This document shows positions 1 through 8,388 of a DNA stretch of 64,000 nucleotides, piece by piece. The position numbers and the translations under genes were made by a program. The stretch comes from an uncultured Dehalococcoidia bacterium (lineage in GTDB: Bacteria > Chloroflexota > Dehalococcoidia > Lucifugimonadales > CATOSD01). The notes under the pieces were generated by a model. It saw nothing but the letters and a program-made list of their open reading frames with translations, did not search any database and had not been told where the DNA came from. Location of the stretch: NCBI GenBank assembly GCA_951812395.1, contig CATOSD010000002.1, forward strand, positions 310,001-374,000, in the 5' to 3' direction. Each line of letters begins with the position of its first letter. Positions within the stretch are counted from its first letter, which is position 1.

Positions 1-1
1 C

Positions 2-118
2 GTCCTGCGCCCCAACCTCGGCCACCTCGACGCATACCACGACTTCGCCTACCTGCTCGAGCACATCACCGACAGCGTGCAGGCCCGCCCGCCCAAACCC
101 TCCGGCTACAGCAACTAG
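2..118 (+). CDS. C-terminal end of an unidentified protein (partial)
   Basis: An open frame enters from the left edge and ends at TAG 116-118, giving the last 38 residues of a protein. The tail contains HDFAYLLEHITDSV and ends PSGYSN. I do not recognise the family from so short a piece. GC-rich third positions match the neighbouring genes, so it is probably real coding sequence. It is followed directly by two hairpin repeats. Confidence 0.5.
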   Translation, partial: VLRPNLGHLDAYHDFAYLLEHITDSVQARPPKPSGYSN

Positions 119-139
119 CAGACCCTTCCTCAGCTGTTA

Positions 140-176
140 TCCCTTCCCCATCGCTGGGGGAAGGTTAGGATGGGGG
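140..176 (+). repeat. REP-like hairpin repeat A
   Basis: Copy of the dispersed element made of a C-rich/G-rich hairpin (CCTTCCCC / GGGGAAGG) followed by the tail TTAGGATGGGGG. It lies between the partial first gene and the hydrolase gene. Confidence 0.8.
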
Positions 177-184
177 AGCCAAAG

Positions 185-224
185 TCCCCTCTCCCCCGCG
201 GGGGAGAGGGCTAGGGTGAGGGGG
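185..224 (+). repeat. REP-like hairpin repeat A, variant stem
   Basis: Variant of repeat A with stem CCCTCTCCCCC / GGGGGAGAGGG and tail CTAGGGTGAGGGGG. Stem bases change on both sides together, so pairing is kept. Confidence 0.75.
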
Positions 225-310
225 TCGCTCCCCACTCCGCCTTTCGGCCCCTCCCAATTCGTGTCCTTCGTGGAAAATCCCGAATGGATGGCCCGCGCCC
301 ACTCGCCCCC

Positions 311-1147
311 CTAAACCCCCAGAAACTCCCGCGTCGCATCGATGAACTCCTGCGGTTTGTCCACCGTTACCACGTGCCCCGCGTCCGCCACGTCCACCCA
401 GTCGAACGCCGCGCCCACCCGCTTCATCCGCTCCAGCGTCTCGTCCCCCACCAGACCGCTCTCCGAGCCGCGAACCTCCAGGATAGGGCAGGGGATAGTC
501 TCCACCGCCTTCCAGTACCGGCCCATCAACTCAGGATCCGTCATATCCGGCAGCGGCCGGTTGAACAGCTCCGGGTCCGCCTTCCAAGTCCACGACCCGT
601 CTGCCCGCTGCTTGGTCTTGTCCTCGATGTCCTTGCGCAGCCGCTCGTCGCTCGCCCACGCGTTGCCCTCCCGCGCCCACGCCACCGCCTCGTCCAGCGT
701 AGCGAACTCCATCGGCGTGGGCGGTCGGTTTGCCCTCGAGGCCGCCGACTCCGGGTTCGGCTCCGGCGCGATGTCCACAATCACGATGCGCTCCACTCTG
801 TCAGGGTTGTCCGCCGTGTACAGCAGCGAGTGCCAGCCGCCCATCGACAGCCCCGCCAGCGTGAACTTCGAAAGCCCCAGCGCGTCCACGAACGCCGCCA
901 GGTCCTCCACGAACCTGTCCCGCGCGTAGCCGTCCTCGGCTCGTCCGCTGCCGCCGTGGCCGCGCTGGTCGACCGCGTAGACGTGGTACGCGGACGATGC
1001 CGCTTCAGCAAACTCGTCCCATATGTGCGCCTGCCCCGTGTGGCCGTGCAGGCACACCAGCGGCGGCTTTCCCTCGCTGCCCCAGTCCAGGTAGCGCAGC
1101 TTCACCCCATTCACCAACACGGACTTCTCTTGGTACCTTTTAGTCAT
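311..1147 (-). CDS. alpha/beta hydrolase
   Basis: This 278-residue protein has the single-domain alpha/beta hydrolase layout. The oxyanion-hole segment CLHGHTG is near residue 35, the nucleophile elbow GLSMGG puts Ser at about residue 101, and the catalytic His is in DAGHVV near the C-terminus. The usual Asp after strand 7 is not obvious: the segment reads RGSESGLV, so the acid may be supplied elsewhere. Length is typical of soluble esterases, epoxide hydrolases and C-C bond hydrolases; the substrate cannot be told from sequence. A GGAGGAG ribosome site lies just before the ATG. There is no signal peptide, so it should act in the cytoplasm. Confidence 0.88.
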   Translation of the reverse strand: MTKRYQEKSVLVNGVKLRYLDWGSEGKPPLVCLHGHTGQAHIWDEFAEAASSAYHVYAVDQRGHGGSGRAEDGYARDRFVEDLAAFVDALGLSKFTLAGLSMGGWHSLLYTADNPDRVERIVIVDIAPEPNPESAASRANRPPTPMEFATLDEAVAWAREGNAWASDERLRKDIEDKTKQRADGSWTWKADPELFNRPLPDMTDPELMGRYWKAVETIPCPILEVRGSESGLVGDETLERMKRVGAAFDWVDVADAGHVVTVDKPQEFIDATREFLGV

Positions 1148-1222
1148 ATCTCTCCTCCTTTAAGTTCCTTCTTCCTTGACGGGCTGACAGGTGCGGGTGT
1201 AGTGAGAACGCCCTCCGAACTG

Positions 1223-1262
1223 TCCCTTCCCCCCTCGCAAGGGGGAAGGTTTGGGATGGGGG
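1223..1262 (+). repeat. REP-like hairpin repeat A
   Basis: Repeat A copy with CCCTTCCCCCCTCGCAAGGG stem and GGGATGGGGG tail, in the space between the divergent hydrolase and acyltransferase genes. Confidence 0.8.
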
Positions 1263-1367
1263 TGTAACGCCCGCACTCCCCACCCCTCACTATGCTACCG
1301 TACCCCCAGAACATGCCAGTCTCGCTTCGAACGCGCCCACGCAACGACGGAGGAACACCGCACCCCC

Positions 1368-2513
1368 TTGAACACCGAAACCGAACAGCCGGACGCCGCC
1401 CCCGCCGCCCCCGCTCAGCGATTCCACGAACTCGACGCCCTGCGCGCCTTCGCCATGCTGCTCGGCGTCGTGCTACACGCCGCCCTCTTCTTCATGCCCG
1501 ACGCCTGGTCTAAAGCCTACTCCGCCGAGGGCTATCCCGCCGAGGTCTCAGGCTTCTACACGCTCCTCTTCTACGCTATACACGGCTTCCGCATGCCCGT
1601 CTTCTTCCTGCTCAGCGGCTACTTCGCAGCGCTCCTGTGGCAACGACGTGGCCTCCGCTCGCTCGCCGTTCAGCGCCTGAAGCGAGTCGGCCTGCCGCTC
1701 GCCATCGGCGCGGTCACCGTCATCCCGGTCACCACCATCGCCTTTCTCTGGGCCTTCGACGTCTTCCAAGAGGTCGAGTTCTCGATCTTCTGGTGGCCGT
1801 TCATCTGGCTCAGCACCCTGAGCCACCTGTGGTTCCTCTGGCATCTCCTCTGGCTGTGCGGCGGATTCATCGTCGCCGCCAGGATGGGCATGAGGTTCGA
1901 CCACCCCGTCGCATGGTGGCTCGCCATCCCCCTCACGCTGATACCTCAGTTCCTGATGACGGAACCCGTCTTCGGCCCCGACACGTCCGACAAGCTGACT
2001 TTCGATCCCGTCGTGCTGTCCTACTACGCGACGTTCTTCGTGTTCGGCGCGTTCATCTACCGCCGTGGCTTCCGGGTCAGCCGCTGGTGGACGCTCGCCC
2101 TCGTGCCCGCACTCACGCTGGTCTTCTGGGCCGGCCTGGCGCTGCTCTATGACGTGAAGGAAGACTGGTCGAGGCCCCTTGCCGCCGTGGCGCAGGTCGC
2201 GTTCGCCTGGCTCATGTGCTTCGGGTTGACAGGCCTGTTCCGGCTGATAGCCCACCGCGAGCGGTCCTGGGTTCGCTACCTCTCCGACGCTTCCTACTGG
2301 ATCTACCTGTGGCGCCTGCCGTTGGTGGTGGTGGCATTCGAGATGATTGCCGGCTGGCGCATCGGCTCCCACGCGAAGTTCGCGCTCATAGTCGTGGCCG
2401 TCACCGCCGTCCTGCTCCCGCTCTACCAGGTCGCCGTGCGCTACACCGCTATCGGAACTATGCTAAACGGCCCCCGCGCCCGCCGTCCCCGACCTTCCCC
2501 CGGCCCGTTGTAG
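1368..2513 (+). CDS. acyltransferase family 3 membrane protein (OafA/OpgC-like)
   Basis: The protein opens with the family signature LDALRAFAMLLGVVLHA, containing the Arg and His expected near the first membrane helix, and then has about ten hydrophobic segments. This is the layout of integral-membrane acyltransferases that acetylate or succinylate sugars and glycans at the inner membrane. The frame is open upstream to 1251, but that part runs through repeat A and reads as junk. TTG at 1368, after a GGAGG at about 1350, is the more likely start, giving 381 residues. The acceptor is unknown, and no glycan cluster is nearby. Confidence 0.82.
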   Translation: MNTETEQPDAAPAAPAQRFHELDALRAFAMLLGVVLHAALFFMPDAWSKAYSAEGYPAEVSGFYTLLFYAIHGFRMPVFFLLSGYFAALLWQRRGLRSLAVQRLKRVGLPLAIGAVTVIPVTTIAFLWAFDVFQEVEFSIFWWPFIWLSTLSHLWFLWHLLWLCGGFIVAARMGMRFDHPVAWWLAIPLTLIPQFLMTEPVFGPDTSDKLTFDPVVLSYYATFFVFGAFIYRRGFRVSRWWTLALVPALTLVFWAGLALLYDVKEDWSRPLAAVAQVAFAWLMCFGLTGLFRLIAHRERSWVRYLSDASYWIYLWRLPLVVVAFEMIAGWRIGSHAKFALIVVAVTAVLLPLYQVAVRYTAIGTMLNGPRARRPRPSPGPL

Positions 2514-2528
2514 GAGGCCTTCATTGTT

Positions 2529-2565
2529 TCCCTTCCCCCTCGCAGGGGGAAGGCTAGGATGGGGG
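2529..2565 (+). repeat. REP-like hairpin repeat A
   Basis: Near-consensus copy (CCTTCCCCCT cgc AGGGGGAAGG, tail CTAGGATGGGGG) between the convergent ends of the acyltransferase and amidohydrolase genes. Confidence 0.85.
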
Positions 2566-2603
2566 TGGCGACAGCGAACCACTAACCACCGGCCCCTCGC
2601 CCC

Positions 2604-4214
2604 TCACCGCTCGTACACCAGCTCGCCGTCCACCCACGTCTGGTCCACGTAGATCTCCTGGATGTACTCCGCCGCCACGCTCGTCGGATCGTGGCTCAGC
2701 ACCAGCAGGTCCGCCCGCTTGCCCACCTCCAGCGAACCCACCTCCGACTCCCGCGACATGGCGTAGGCTGCGTTCGCCGTGTACATACGCAGCCCCTCTT
2801 CCGGCGTCACCGCCTCGTCCGGTCCGGCGTGCTCGCCGTCGCGAGTCCGCCGCGTCACGATGGAGTACAGACCCAGCAGCGGCTCCAGCGGCGCGCAGGG
2901 ACAGTCCGAGCTCGCCGCCACCATCAGTCCCGCGTCCAGCATCGACCTGAACGGGTGCGCGCCCACTTCGCCGCCAAGCTCCGCCGCCCTCTGGACCGCC
3001 GAGTCGCCGCCCGTGTACACGAACGGCGGCTGCACCACCGGCACGACGCCCAGCGACGCCGCCCGGCGCATCTGCGGCGGCGTGGGGAAGCCGTAGTGCT
3101 CGATGCGGAACCGCGGCTCCTCCACCCGCCGATCCCTCAGCGCCGCCTCGAAGCTGTTCAGCGCCTGCTCGATGGCCCACGTCCCCAGGCAGTGAATCGC
3201 CACCTGCAGGCCGCGCCCGTGCGCGTTCACCGTCAGGGTGTCCGCCTCGTCCTGCGTGTAGTAGCGCTCGCCGATACGTTCCTCGCCGCCGTGCGGGTGG
3301 AAGCGTATCAGCGCCGCGCTAGGAAACACCGGGTCCATGAACATCTTCATGGTGCCGCCCCGCAGCCTGTCCGAAACGTTGCCGTCGCCCAGTTCGCCCC
3401 GTGACGCCTCCTCCGGCGCGGCGAAAAACCCCTGGCCGCCGAGCATCTGGTGTACGGTCATCGGCAGCTTGCCTCTGCTCTCGGCGGCGCGGTACAGCCC
3501 GGCCGCGGTCGTCGTCACGAGCGCGTCGCCCACCGACGTTATCCCGCTCGCAAGGTGGCGCAGGCAGTTCTGGCGCACCAGCTCAGCCGCGCCGTCGTCG
3601 CCGTAGTAGTCGATGAAGTTGCGCATAGACAGGTTGTACACCGGGTCCATCGCCCCTTCCCACAGCGTCCCGTCCGGCTCGCCGCGGTCGTCGTGCAGAA
3701 TCTGGCCGTGTGACGGATCGGGCGTGTGCCTGTCAATCCCCGCGATCCCCAGCGCCGCGGAGTTCGCGTAGCAGGCGTGCACCGAGCCGTCCATCACGGA
3801 CACCGGATTGTCCGGCGCGGCCTCGTCGAGCTGCCCGCGCGTGAGACGCGCGCCGTCCGGCATCATCCGGCCGCGGAACCCCCATCCCCACAGCCAGCGA
3901 CCCCGCGGGGCGTCCTTCGCCGCGTTGGCGATTGCGTCCAGTATGCTGTTGACGCTCCCGTGCGGCGGCACGCTGCAGTCCACCGACACCGGCTGGAACG
4001 TCGTCAGGCTGAAGTGATTATGCGGGTCCACGAACCCCGGCATCAGCGTCCGCCCGTTCAGGCGCACCACACGTGTGTCCGGGCCGGTGAGCTTCGCAAT
4101 CTCCGCGCTGGCCCCCACGGCCCGCAGCCTGCCATCCCTCACGGCAATTGCCTCCGTCCGGCTGTTTCGCCCATCCATCGTCAGCACGTTGCCACCCGTC
4201 AGCACCAGGTCCAT
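2604..4214 (-). CDS. amidohydrolase family protein (YtcJ-like)
   Basis: A 536-residue metal-dependent amidohydrolase of the YtcJ/NfdA group. The N-terminal beta domain starts MDLVLTGGNVLTMDG, followed by the metal-binding PGFVDPHNHF. Further His ligands are likely in NAHGRG and IEHYGF, and the catalytic Asp in SSDCPCAPLEPL. Full length for the family, with no signal peptide. Members hydrolyse N-substituted amides or formamides; the substrate here cannot be predicted. It is a more distant relative of the two amidohydrolases at 36.8 and 40.5 kb. It stands alone between repeat-bearing spacers. Confidence 0.9.
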   Translation of the reverse strand: MDLVLTGGNVLTMDGRNSRTEAIAVRDGRLRAVGASAEIAKLTGPDTRVVRLNGRTLMPGFVDPHNHFSLTTFQPVSVDCSVPPHGSVNSILDAIANAAKDAPRGRWLWGWGFRGRMMPDGARLTRGQLDEAAPDNPVSVMDGSVHACYANSAALGIAGIDRHTPDPSHGQILHDDRGEPDGTLWEGAMDPVYNLSMRNFIDYYGDDGAAELVRQNCLRHLASGITSVGDALVTTTAAGLYRAAESRGKLPMTVHQMLGGQGFFAAPEEASRGELGDGNVSDRLRGGTMKMFMDPVFPSAALIRFHPHGGEERIGERYYTQDEADTLTVNAHGRGLQVAIHCLGTWAIEQALNSFEAALRDRRVEEPRFRIEHYGFPTPPQMRRAASLGVVPVVQPPFVYTGGDSAVQRAAELGGEVGAHPFRSMLDAGLMVAASSDCPCAPLEPLLGLYSIVTRRTRDGEHAGPDEAVTPEEGLRMYTANAAYAMSRESEVGSLEVGKRADLLVLSHDPTSVAAEYIQEIYVDQTWVDGELVYER

Positions 4215-4323
4215 ACCGCACCTCCGTCTTGTCCCATTGTCATTCCGGGCCGCGCCGTCATCCCGACGCAGCCTGCGCCGTCACTCCGCCACCTCAGCAC
4301 CGTCACTCCGCCACCCCTGCATT

Positions 4324-4350
4324 GTCATTCCGAGCGAAGCCGAGGAATCC
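4324..4350 (+). repeat. dispersed repeat B (GTCATTCCGAGCG..GAGGAATC)
   Basis: Short interspersed repeat with ATTCC/GGAAT inverted ends. Related copies are at 8215, 10893 and 53613. Just upstream, CCGTCACTCCGCCACC occurs twice in a row. Confidence 0.7.
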
Positions 4351-4441
4351 ACCGCACCCGCCCACGCCAGCCCCTTGACGCTGCCCGCCGCAGGATGCCA
4401 TATTCTAGCCCCATGCCGACCACACCCGCCACTCTACAAAG

Positions 4442-4480
4442 TCCCCTCTCCATTGAAGGAGAGGGCCGGGGTGAGGGTGA
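4442..4480 (+). repeat. REP-like hairpin repeat A, variant stem
   Basis: Variant with stem CCCCTCTCC / GGAGAGGGCC and tail GGGGTGAGGGTGA, immediately before a consensus copy. Confidence 0.65.
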
Positions 4481-4488
4481 ACGAAGAA

Positions 4489-4525
4489 TCCCTTCCCCCT
4501 CGCAGGGGGAAGGCTAGGATGGGGG
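4489..4525 (+). repeat. REP-like hairpin repeat A
   Basis: Near-consensus copy in the leader of the DinB-like gene; its GGGGGTGA tail ends about 20 bases before the ATG. The 4215-4547 spacer holds no gene, only repeats A and B and a weak promoter-like TTGACG at 4375 with CATATT at 4399. Confidence 0.85.
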
Positions 4526-4547
4526 TGACGCCCCCCGGAGGTCCACA

Positions 4548-5201
4548 ATGACCAGCGCCCACATCCCCGACGACGCCCCCGCATCGCGGCTGTTCCCCGA
4601 ATTCGACGGCCTCTACGACCTCATCGCCCGCGAGATGGACGGCCTCACCGATGACCAGCTCGACTTCGTATCGGACAGGTGGGAGTGGAGCGAGTGGAGC
4701 ATCCGAATGCAGCTAAGCCACATGGCCTCGCTCACGTTCAGGTGGATGCTGATTCGCTGGGCCGACGTGCTGTACCCTGGCGGCCACGGCGTGGACGACG
4801 TGCGAAGCCTCGCGGACTCACCCTCCGACCGCCGGCTCGACGACGCCATCTACCACGATCTCGGCGTGATCATGCCCAAGCTGCGTGAGGGCATCGACCT
4901 CGTGCGTTCGGTGCTCGCCGCCCACGACGCCGGATTCGCCCGCCGCGCCTCCATCGCCTACGCCGGCGGCGCGACCTGGGTGCCCATGGCGCGCGCCCAT
5001 CCCACCGGCCTCACCCCCGGCGAGGACGGCGGTGAGGGCCGCATGACGCTGGAGGCCACCATCCGCCACGTCTACTTCGAAGAGACGACCCACCTATACA
5101 ACATCCAGCGCCTCAAGCGCGCGCAGGGCCTGGACACGGTCGTGGACGTTCCCCGCGTGGGCTACTGGGTCCTGCCCGGATGGGACAGAAGCGAGCCTTA
5201 G
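4548..5201 (+). CDS. DinB-family four-helix protein
   Basis: A 217-residue protein resembling the DinB/YfiT metal-binding four-helix bundle. The first helix region has DGLYDLIAREMDGLTDDQLDF, and SIRMQLSHMASL places a His where the family has its first metal ligand. Another His-containing stretch, IRHVYFEETTHLYNIQRL, lies near the C-terminus and resembles the second ligand pair. Family members include thiol-dependent S-transferases, but most are uncharacterised. A GGAGG six bases before ATG supports the start. The role is unknown. Confidence 0.7.
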   Translation: MTSAHIPDDAPASRLFPEFDGLYDLIAREMDGLTDDQLDFVSDRWEWSEWSIRMQLSHMASLTFRWMLIRWADVLYPGGHGVDDVRSLADSPSDRRLDDAIYHDLGVIMPKLREGIDLVRSVLAAHDAGFARRASIAYAGGATWVPMARAHPTGLTPGEDGGEGRMTLEATIRHVYFEETTHLYNIQRLKRAQGLDTVVDVPRVGYWVLPGWDRSEP

Positions 5202-5271
5202 CGGGGTCCTACCGAAGCCCCTTCGCCCGGAACTTTAGGGGCCGGTTTCAAACCTGCCCGCCGGCGCTCAG

Positions 5272-5308
5272 TCCCTTCCCTCTTGATGGGGGAAGGTCAG
5301 GATGGGGG
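5272..5308 (+). repeat. REP-like hairpin repeat A overlapping a gene end
   Basis: Repeat A copy whose right part overlaps the stop codon (5297-5299) and last codons of the minus-strand peptidase gene, so the repeat supplies the C-terminal residues of that protein. Confidence 0.75.
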
Positions 5309-6499
5309 TGAAGGGTCGCTCCCCCACTCCCGCGCCGTCGCCGCCATCCGCTCACGCACTTCCTGACCCACGTCCGGCAGCCTGCGCTCAGCCGTCGCGC
5401 CGCCCGACCCCCGCATCGCCTCCGCCATCAACTCCACACCGCCCAGGAAGTCGGGAAGGGCGATGAACTCCGCACCCACGCCCCCGTCGGCGTCCCGCAG
5501 GTCCGTCGTCGCGTTGTGGTAATTGCCCAGTGGGAAGGCGATCCCAGTCACGCTGTACCCGTACATCGCGAACGCCGTTCCCTCGCACGTGCCCCCACTC
5601 ATAAGCTGCCTCTGACATCGGAAGTCCGGGTCGCGCTCCAGGATGCGCTGCCGCGCGTCGATCAGCGCCAGCTCCGCGCGTCCGTCGAACGTGCTCATCG
5701 CGTCCCCCGTGCGTATCACCGGCCCCCGGCTCTGCGCTACTCCCGGTATCACCGGGCTCGACTCAATCGAAACCGCCAGTGCATCAGCCGGAAGCGTGCC
5801 CGCCTGCGCCATCAGCCGAGCGCCGAACAAGCCGCCCTCCTCGCCGCGCGTGAACACCGCGAATACGTCCGCGTCCGCGCCCTCGTTCGCCAGCCGTTCC
5901 ACCGCCGCCAGGATGCTCGCGCAGCCCGCCAGGTCGTCCAGCGCCCTCATGCGAATCGTGTCGCCGTCCAGCTCGAAGTCCGGCAGATCGAACACCACCG
6001 CCACCGGCGGCGCCACCTCGATCTCCTCCGCCAGCGTCGCCACCACAAGTCGGTCCGCCCCGTCGCGTGCCGGCCCGTCATAGGGTGTCAGCCCGCACGG
6101 CACGCGCCGCCCCCCGGGCAGCAGCGCCAGCGCCGCCGTCGGCTTGGCGAGTGACGCCGCCGGCACGCCGCCGAGCGCCCGCGCGACATAGCGCCGTCCG
6201 GCCCCCTCGATTAACTCGAACCCGGGATGGTCCATGTGCGCGACGAACGCGATGGGCCGCCGGCCGTCCTGGTTGTCGGGATGGGCGTATCGCGCCAGCA
6301 CGTTGCCGAACTCGTCCCGCCACGGCTCAAGCCCGCTCTCCCGCAGCGTGCTCTCCACGCTCTCGGCGACTCCCCGCTCATGGAACGGCGCCGCCGGCCG
6401 CGCGCCGAGCCGCGCCAGTATCTCCAGCGCCCTCTCGTCCTCGCGCCGCGAGATGAGGCCGTGCCGGCGTTCGGCCGCCGCATCCCCGTCGGAGCTCAA
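5297..6499 (-). CDS. M42-type metallopeptidase / aminopeptidase
   Basis: A 400-residue protein with metallopeptidase motifs in the expected order: HMDHPGF (first metal His/Asp), RALDDLAGC (bridging Asp), TRGEEGGLFGA (catalytic Glu pair), SIESSP, and GNYHN near the C-terminus (last His ligand). This fits M42/M28/M20-type zinc or cobalt aminopeptidases. The start is TTG, overlapping the stop of the zinc-ribbon gene by four bases (TTGA), so the two are probably translationally coupled. The tail DPSPPS is encoded by repeat A. Peptide specificity is unknown. Confidence 0.85.
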   Translation of the reverse strand: MSSDGDAAAERRHGLISRREDERALEILARLGARPAAPFHERGVAESVESTLRESGLEPWRDEFGNVLARYAHPDNQDGRRPIAFVAHMDHPGFELIEGAGRRYVARALGGVPAASLAKPTAALALLPGGRRVPCGLTPYDGPARDGADRLVVATLAEEIEVAPPVAVVFDLPDFELDGDTIRMRALDDLAGCASILAAVERLANEGADADVFAVFTRGEEGGLFGARLMAQAGTLPADALAVSIESSPVIPGVAQSRGPVIRTGDAMSTFDGRAELALIDARQRILERDPDFRCQRQLMSGGTCEGTAFAMYGYSVTGIAFPLGNYHNATTDLRDADGGVGAEFIALPDFLGGVELMAEAMRGSGGATAERRLPDVGQEVRERMAATAREWGSDPSPPS

Positions 6500-6687
6500 T
6501 TCTCGTCGTCCTTGTCCAACAGATGGTCCACCAGCCGCTCAGCCCAGTCCCGCAGGTTGTCCTCGATGTCGGATCCGCACCGGGGACAGTCCAGGTCGCC
6601 GAATCGCAGCCGCGTACCGCACCGGTTGCAGCTCTCGACGTCGTACAGGCTGTTCACAACCATCTGAATCTGCTCTTCCGTAGCCAT
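6496..6687 (-). CDS. small zinc-ribbon protein
   Basis: A 63-residue protein beginning MATEEQIQMVVNSLYDVE and carrying two CxxC knuckles, CNRCG and CPRCG, 15 residues apart, that should bind one zinc. The acidic C-terminus ends DKDDEN. The frame is open further upstream to 6762, but this ATG gives a start that fits the conserved part. No good ribosome site is visible. It overlaps the downstream peptidase gene by four bases, suggesting an operon. No function is assigned. Confidence 0.65.
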   Translation of the reverse strand: MATEEQIQMVVNSLYDVESCNRCGTRLRFGDLDCPRCGSDIEDNLRDWAERLVDHLLDKDDEN

Positions 6688-6909
6688 ATGGAGTGTTTCC
6701 CCAGTCAAAAGTTCTTGAGACTCTAAGGCCGGCAAAAGCGAGCGTACCCGCCTCCCGGCCACCCACTAATGATACTTGCCAGATTCAAGCGTGACAATTC
6801 CCCCACCAACCGAGCGCACGTCGCCTCTCCGAGTCTCTCCCCCCCGCAGCGGAAAGGCTAGCGCCCGCCCTGAGCGTGTCGAAGGGATGGACGTGAACGG
6901 TCCCCCCAG

Positions 6910-6946
6910 TCACTTTGCCCTCGCAGGGGGAAGGTCAGGATGGGGG
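6910..6946 (+). repeat. REP-like hairpin repeat A
   Basis: Repeat A copy with a degenerate left arm (TCACTTTGCCCTCGC) and intact right arm and tail, upstream of the squalene/phytoene synthase gene. A partial arm also lies at about 6832-6858, next to CCTGAGCGTGTCGAAGG, another common dispersed motif. Confidence 0.7.
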
Positions 6947-7005
6947 TGAAGGCAGCCACCGCCCACTGGCCACTGACCCACTGACCAACCTGCTAAACTA
7001 CCATC

Positions 7006-8094
7006 GTGACCACCCACAACGACATCCCCTTTCCCCCCGTCGGCCCCCGCGACCGCCGACGCCTCCTCTCCGGCGTCCTCCCCCGTGTGTCCAGGGCGTT
7101 CTACCTCACCATTCGCGTTCTGCCCGGCCCGCTCCGCACGTCCATCGGCCTCGCATACCTCCTCGCCCGCGCCGCCGACACCATCGCCGACTCCCGCGCC
7201 GCAACGCCCACCAGCCGCCTCGTCGCGCTGCGCCGCTTCCGCGCCACGATCGCGCGTCCAGCCGGCGCCGATGACGCCCGCGCGCTGGCCACCCTCGCCG
7301 CCCGATTCGCCGCCACAGACGCCGAACGCGCCCTCGCCGACTCGATGCCCACGCAGCTCTCCCTGCTTGACTCGCTCTCGGAAGACGACGCCGCCCGCAT
7401 CCGAGCCGTCGTCACCACGCTCACGCGAGGCATGGAGGTCGACCTGACCGACTTTCCAGACGAGGCCGCCGCCGCACCCGCCGCGCTCCGCACGTTCGAC
7501 GACCTGGACCATTACACATACCTCGTCGCCGGATGCGTCGGCGAGTTCTGGACCGACACCTGTGTCGCCAATACGCCCGCCCTCTCCGGCTGGGACGTGC
7601 CCCGAATGTCGAGACTCGGCGTCGCATTCGGCAAGGCGCTCCAGCTCACAAACGTCCTCCGCGACGTCCCCGCCGACCTCCGCGCCGGCCGCTGCTACCT
7701 GCCCGCCGACTGGCTCGCCGACGAGGGCCTCGTCCCCGCCGACCTCCTCGACCCCGCCAACTCGAACCGCGCCCGGCCCGTGCTCGCCCGCGCTCTCCGC
7801 GACGCTCTAGTGCACTACCGCGACGCCGAGACCTACGCCCTCGCCATCCCCCGCCGCTGCGTCCGACTCCGCCTCGCCGTCCTCTGGCCCGCCCTCATGG
7901 GACTCGCCACCCTCGCCCTCATCGCCCGCAACCCCCGCTGGCTCGACCCGTCCCGCCCCTCCAAGGTCACCCGCGCCTGGGTCTACCGCACCATGGCCCT
8001 CTCCCTCCTCACCGTCGCCTCCAACTCAGCCCTCCGCCGCTGGTTTCACCGCCTCCGCACCCGCATTGAAGTCCCTCCCCCCTCGATGGACTGA
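7006..8094 (+). CDS. squalene/phytoene synthase family protein
   Basis: A 362-residue head-to-head prenyl synthase. The first Asp-rich motif is ARAADTIAD (about residue 57), the second is NVLRDVPADLRAGRCYLP (about residue 230), and GCVGEFW matches the family's conserved central helix. These Asp residues bind magnesium and the diphosphates of two FPP or GGPP molecules. The C-terminal 90 residues are hydrophobic with many Arg and may anchor the protein to the membrane, as in squalene synthases. No carotenoid or hopanoid genes are adjacent, so squalene versus phytoene product is not decided. The GTG/ATG context upstream is GC-rich and lacks a clear ribosome site. Confidence 0.85.
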   Translation: MTTHNDIPFPPVGPRDRRRLLSGVLPRVSRAFYLTIRVLPGPLRTSIGLAYLLARAADTIADSRAATPTSRLVALRRFRATIARPAGADDARALATLAARFAATDAERALADSMPTQLSLLDSLSEDDAARIRAVVTTLTRGMEVDLTDFPDEAAAAPAALRTFDDLDHYTYLVAGCVGEFWTDTCVANTPALSGWDVPRMSRLGVAFGKALQLTNVLRDVPADLRAGRCYLPADWLADEGLVPADLLDPANSNRARPVLARALRDALVHYRDAETYALAIPRRCVRLRLAVLWPALMGLATLALIARNPRWLDPSRPSKVTRAWVYRTMALSLLTVASNSALRRWFHRLRTRIEVPPPSMD

Positions 8095-8118
8095 CAAGGG
8101 TAGGTGTCCTTCAACTTA

Positions 8119-8191
8119 TCCCTTCCTCCCTTGGCAGGGGAAGGTCGCAAAGAGTCCCTTCCCCCTCGCAGGGGGAAGGTTAGGATGGGGG
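8119..8191 (+). repeat. composite repeat A unit, first of two copies
   Basis: A partial repeat A (8119-8147) joined by TCGCAAAGAG to a full copy (8155-8191). The same 73-base composite occurs at 8311-8383 with one internal mismatch. Confidence 0.85.
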
Positions 8192-8214
8192 CGCCAAAGC
8201 CCCCTCTCCTCCCT

Positions 8215-8242
8215 GTCATTCCGAGCGCAGCCGAGGAATCTA
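8215..8242 (+). repeat. dispersed repeat B
   Basis: GTCATTCCGAGCGCAGCCGA followed by GGAATCTA; the same 28 bases occur at 10893 and 53613. Confidence 0.8.
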
Positions 8243-8310
8243 AACCACCCCCGCCGTGCCCGCTCTCCCTGTGTTAGAATGCCGCCACACAGTAAAGCCA
8301 CCGCAAAGAG

Positions 8311-8383
8311 TCCCTTCCTCCCTTGGCAGCGGAAGGTCGCAAAGAGTCCCTTCCCCCTCGCAGGGGGAAGGTTAGGATGGGGG
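8311..8383 (+). repeat. composite repeat A unit, second copy
   Basis: Second copy of the 73-base composite seen at 8119-8191. Its GGGGGTGA tail ends two bases before the serine hydrolase ATG and probably serves as the ribosome site. TGTTAGAAT, an extended -10-like motif, lies upstream at about 8270. Confidence 0.85.
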
Positions 8384-8388
8384 TGAAA

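Noticed and set aside
4215..4547. A gene in the 4215-4547 spacer (open frames on the plus strand)
   Set aside because: The open frames there are made of repeat A, repeat B and a tandem CCGTCACTCCGCCACC, with no start or motif.
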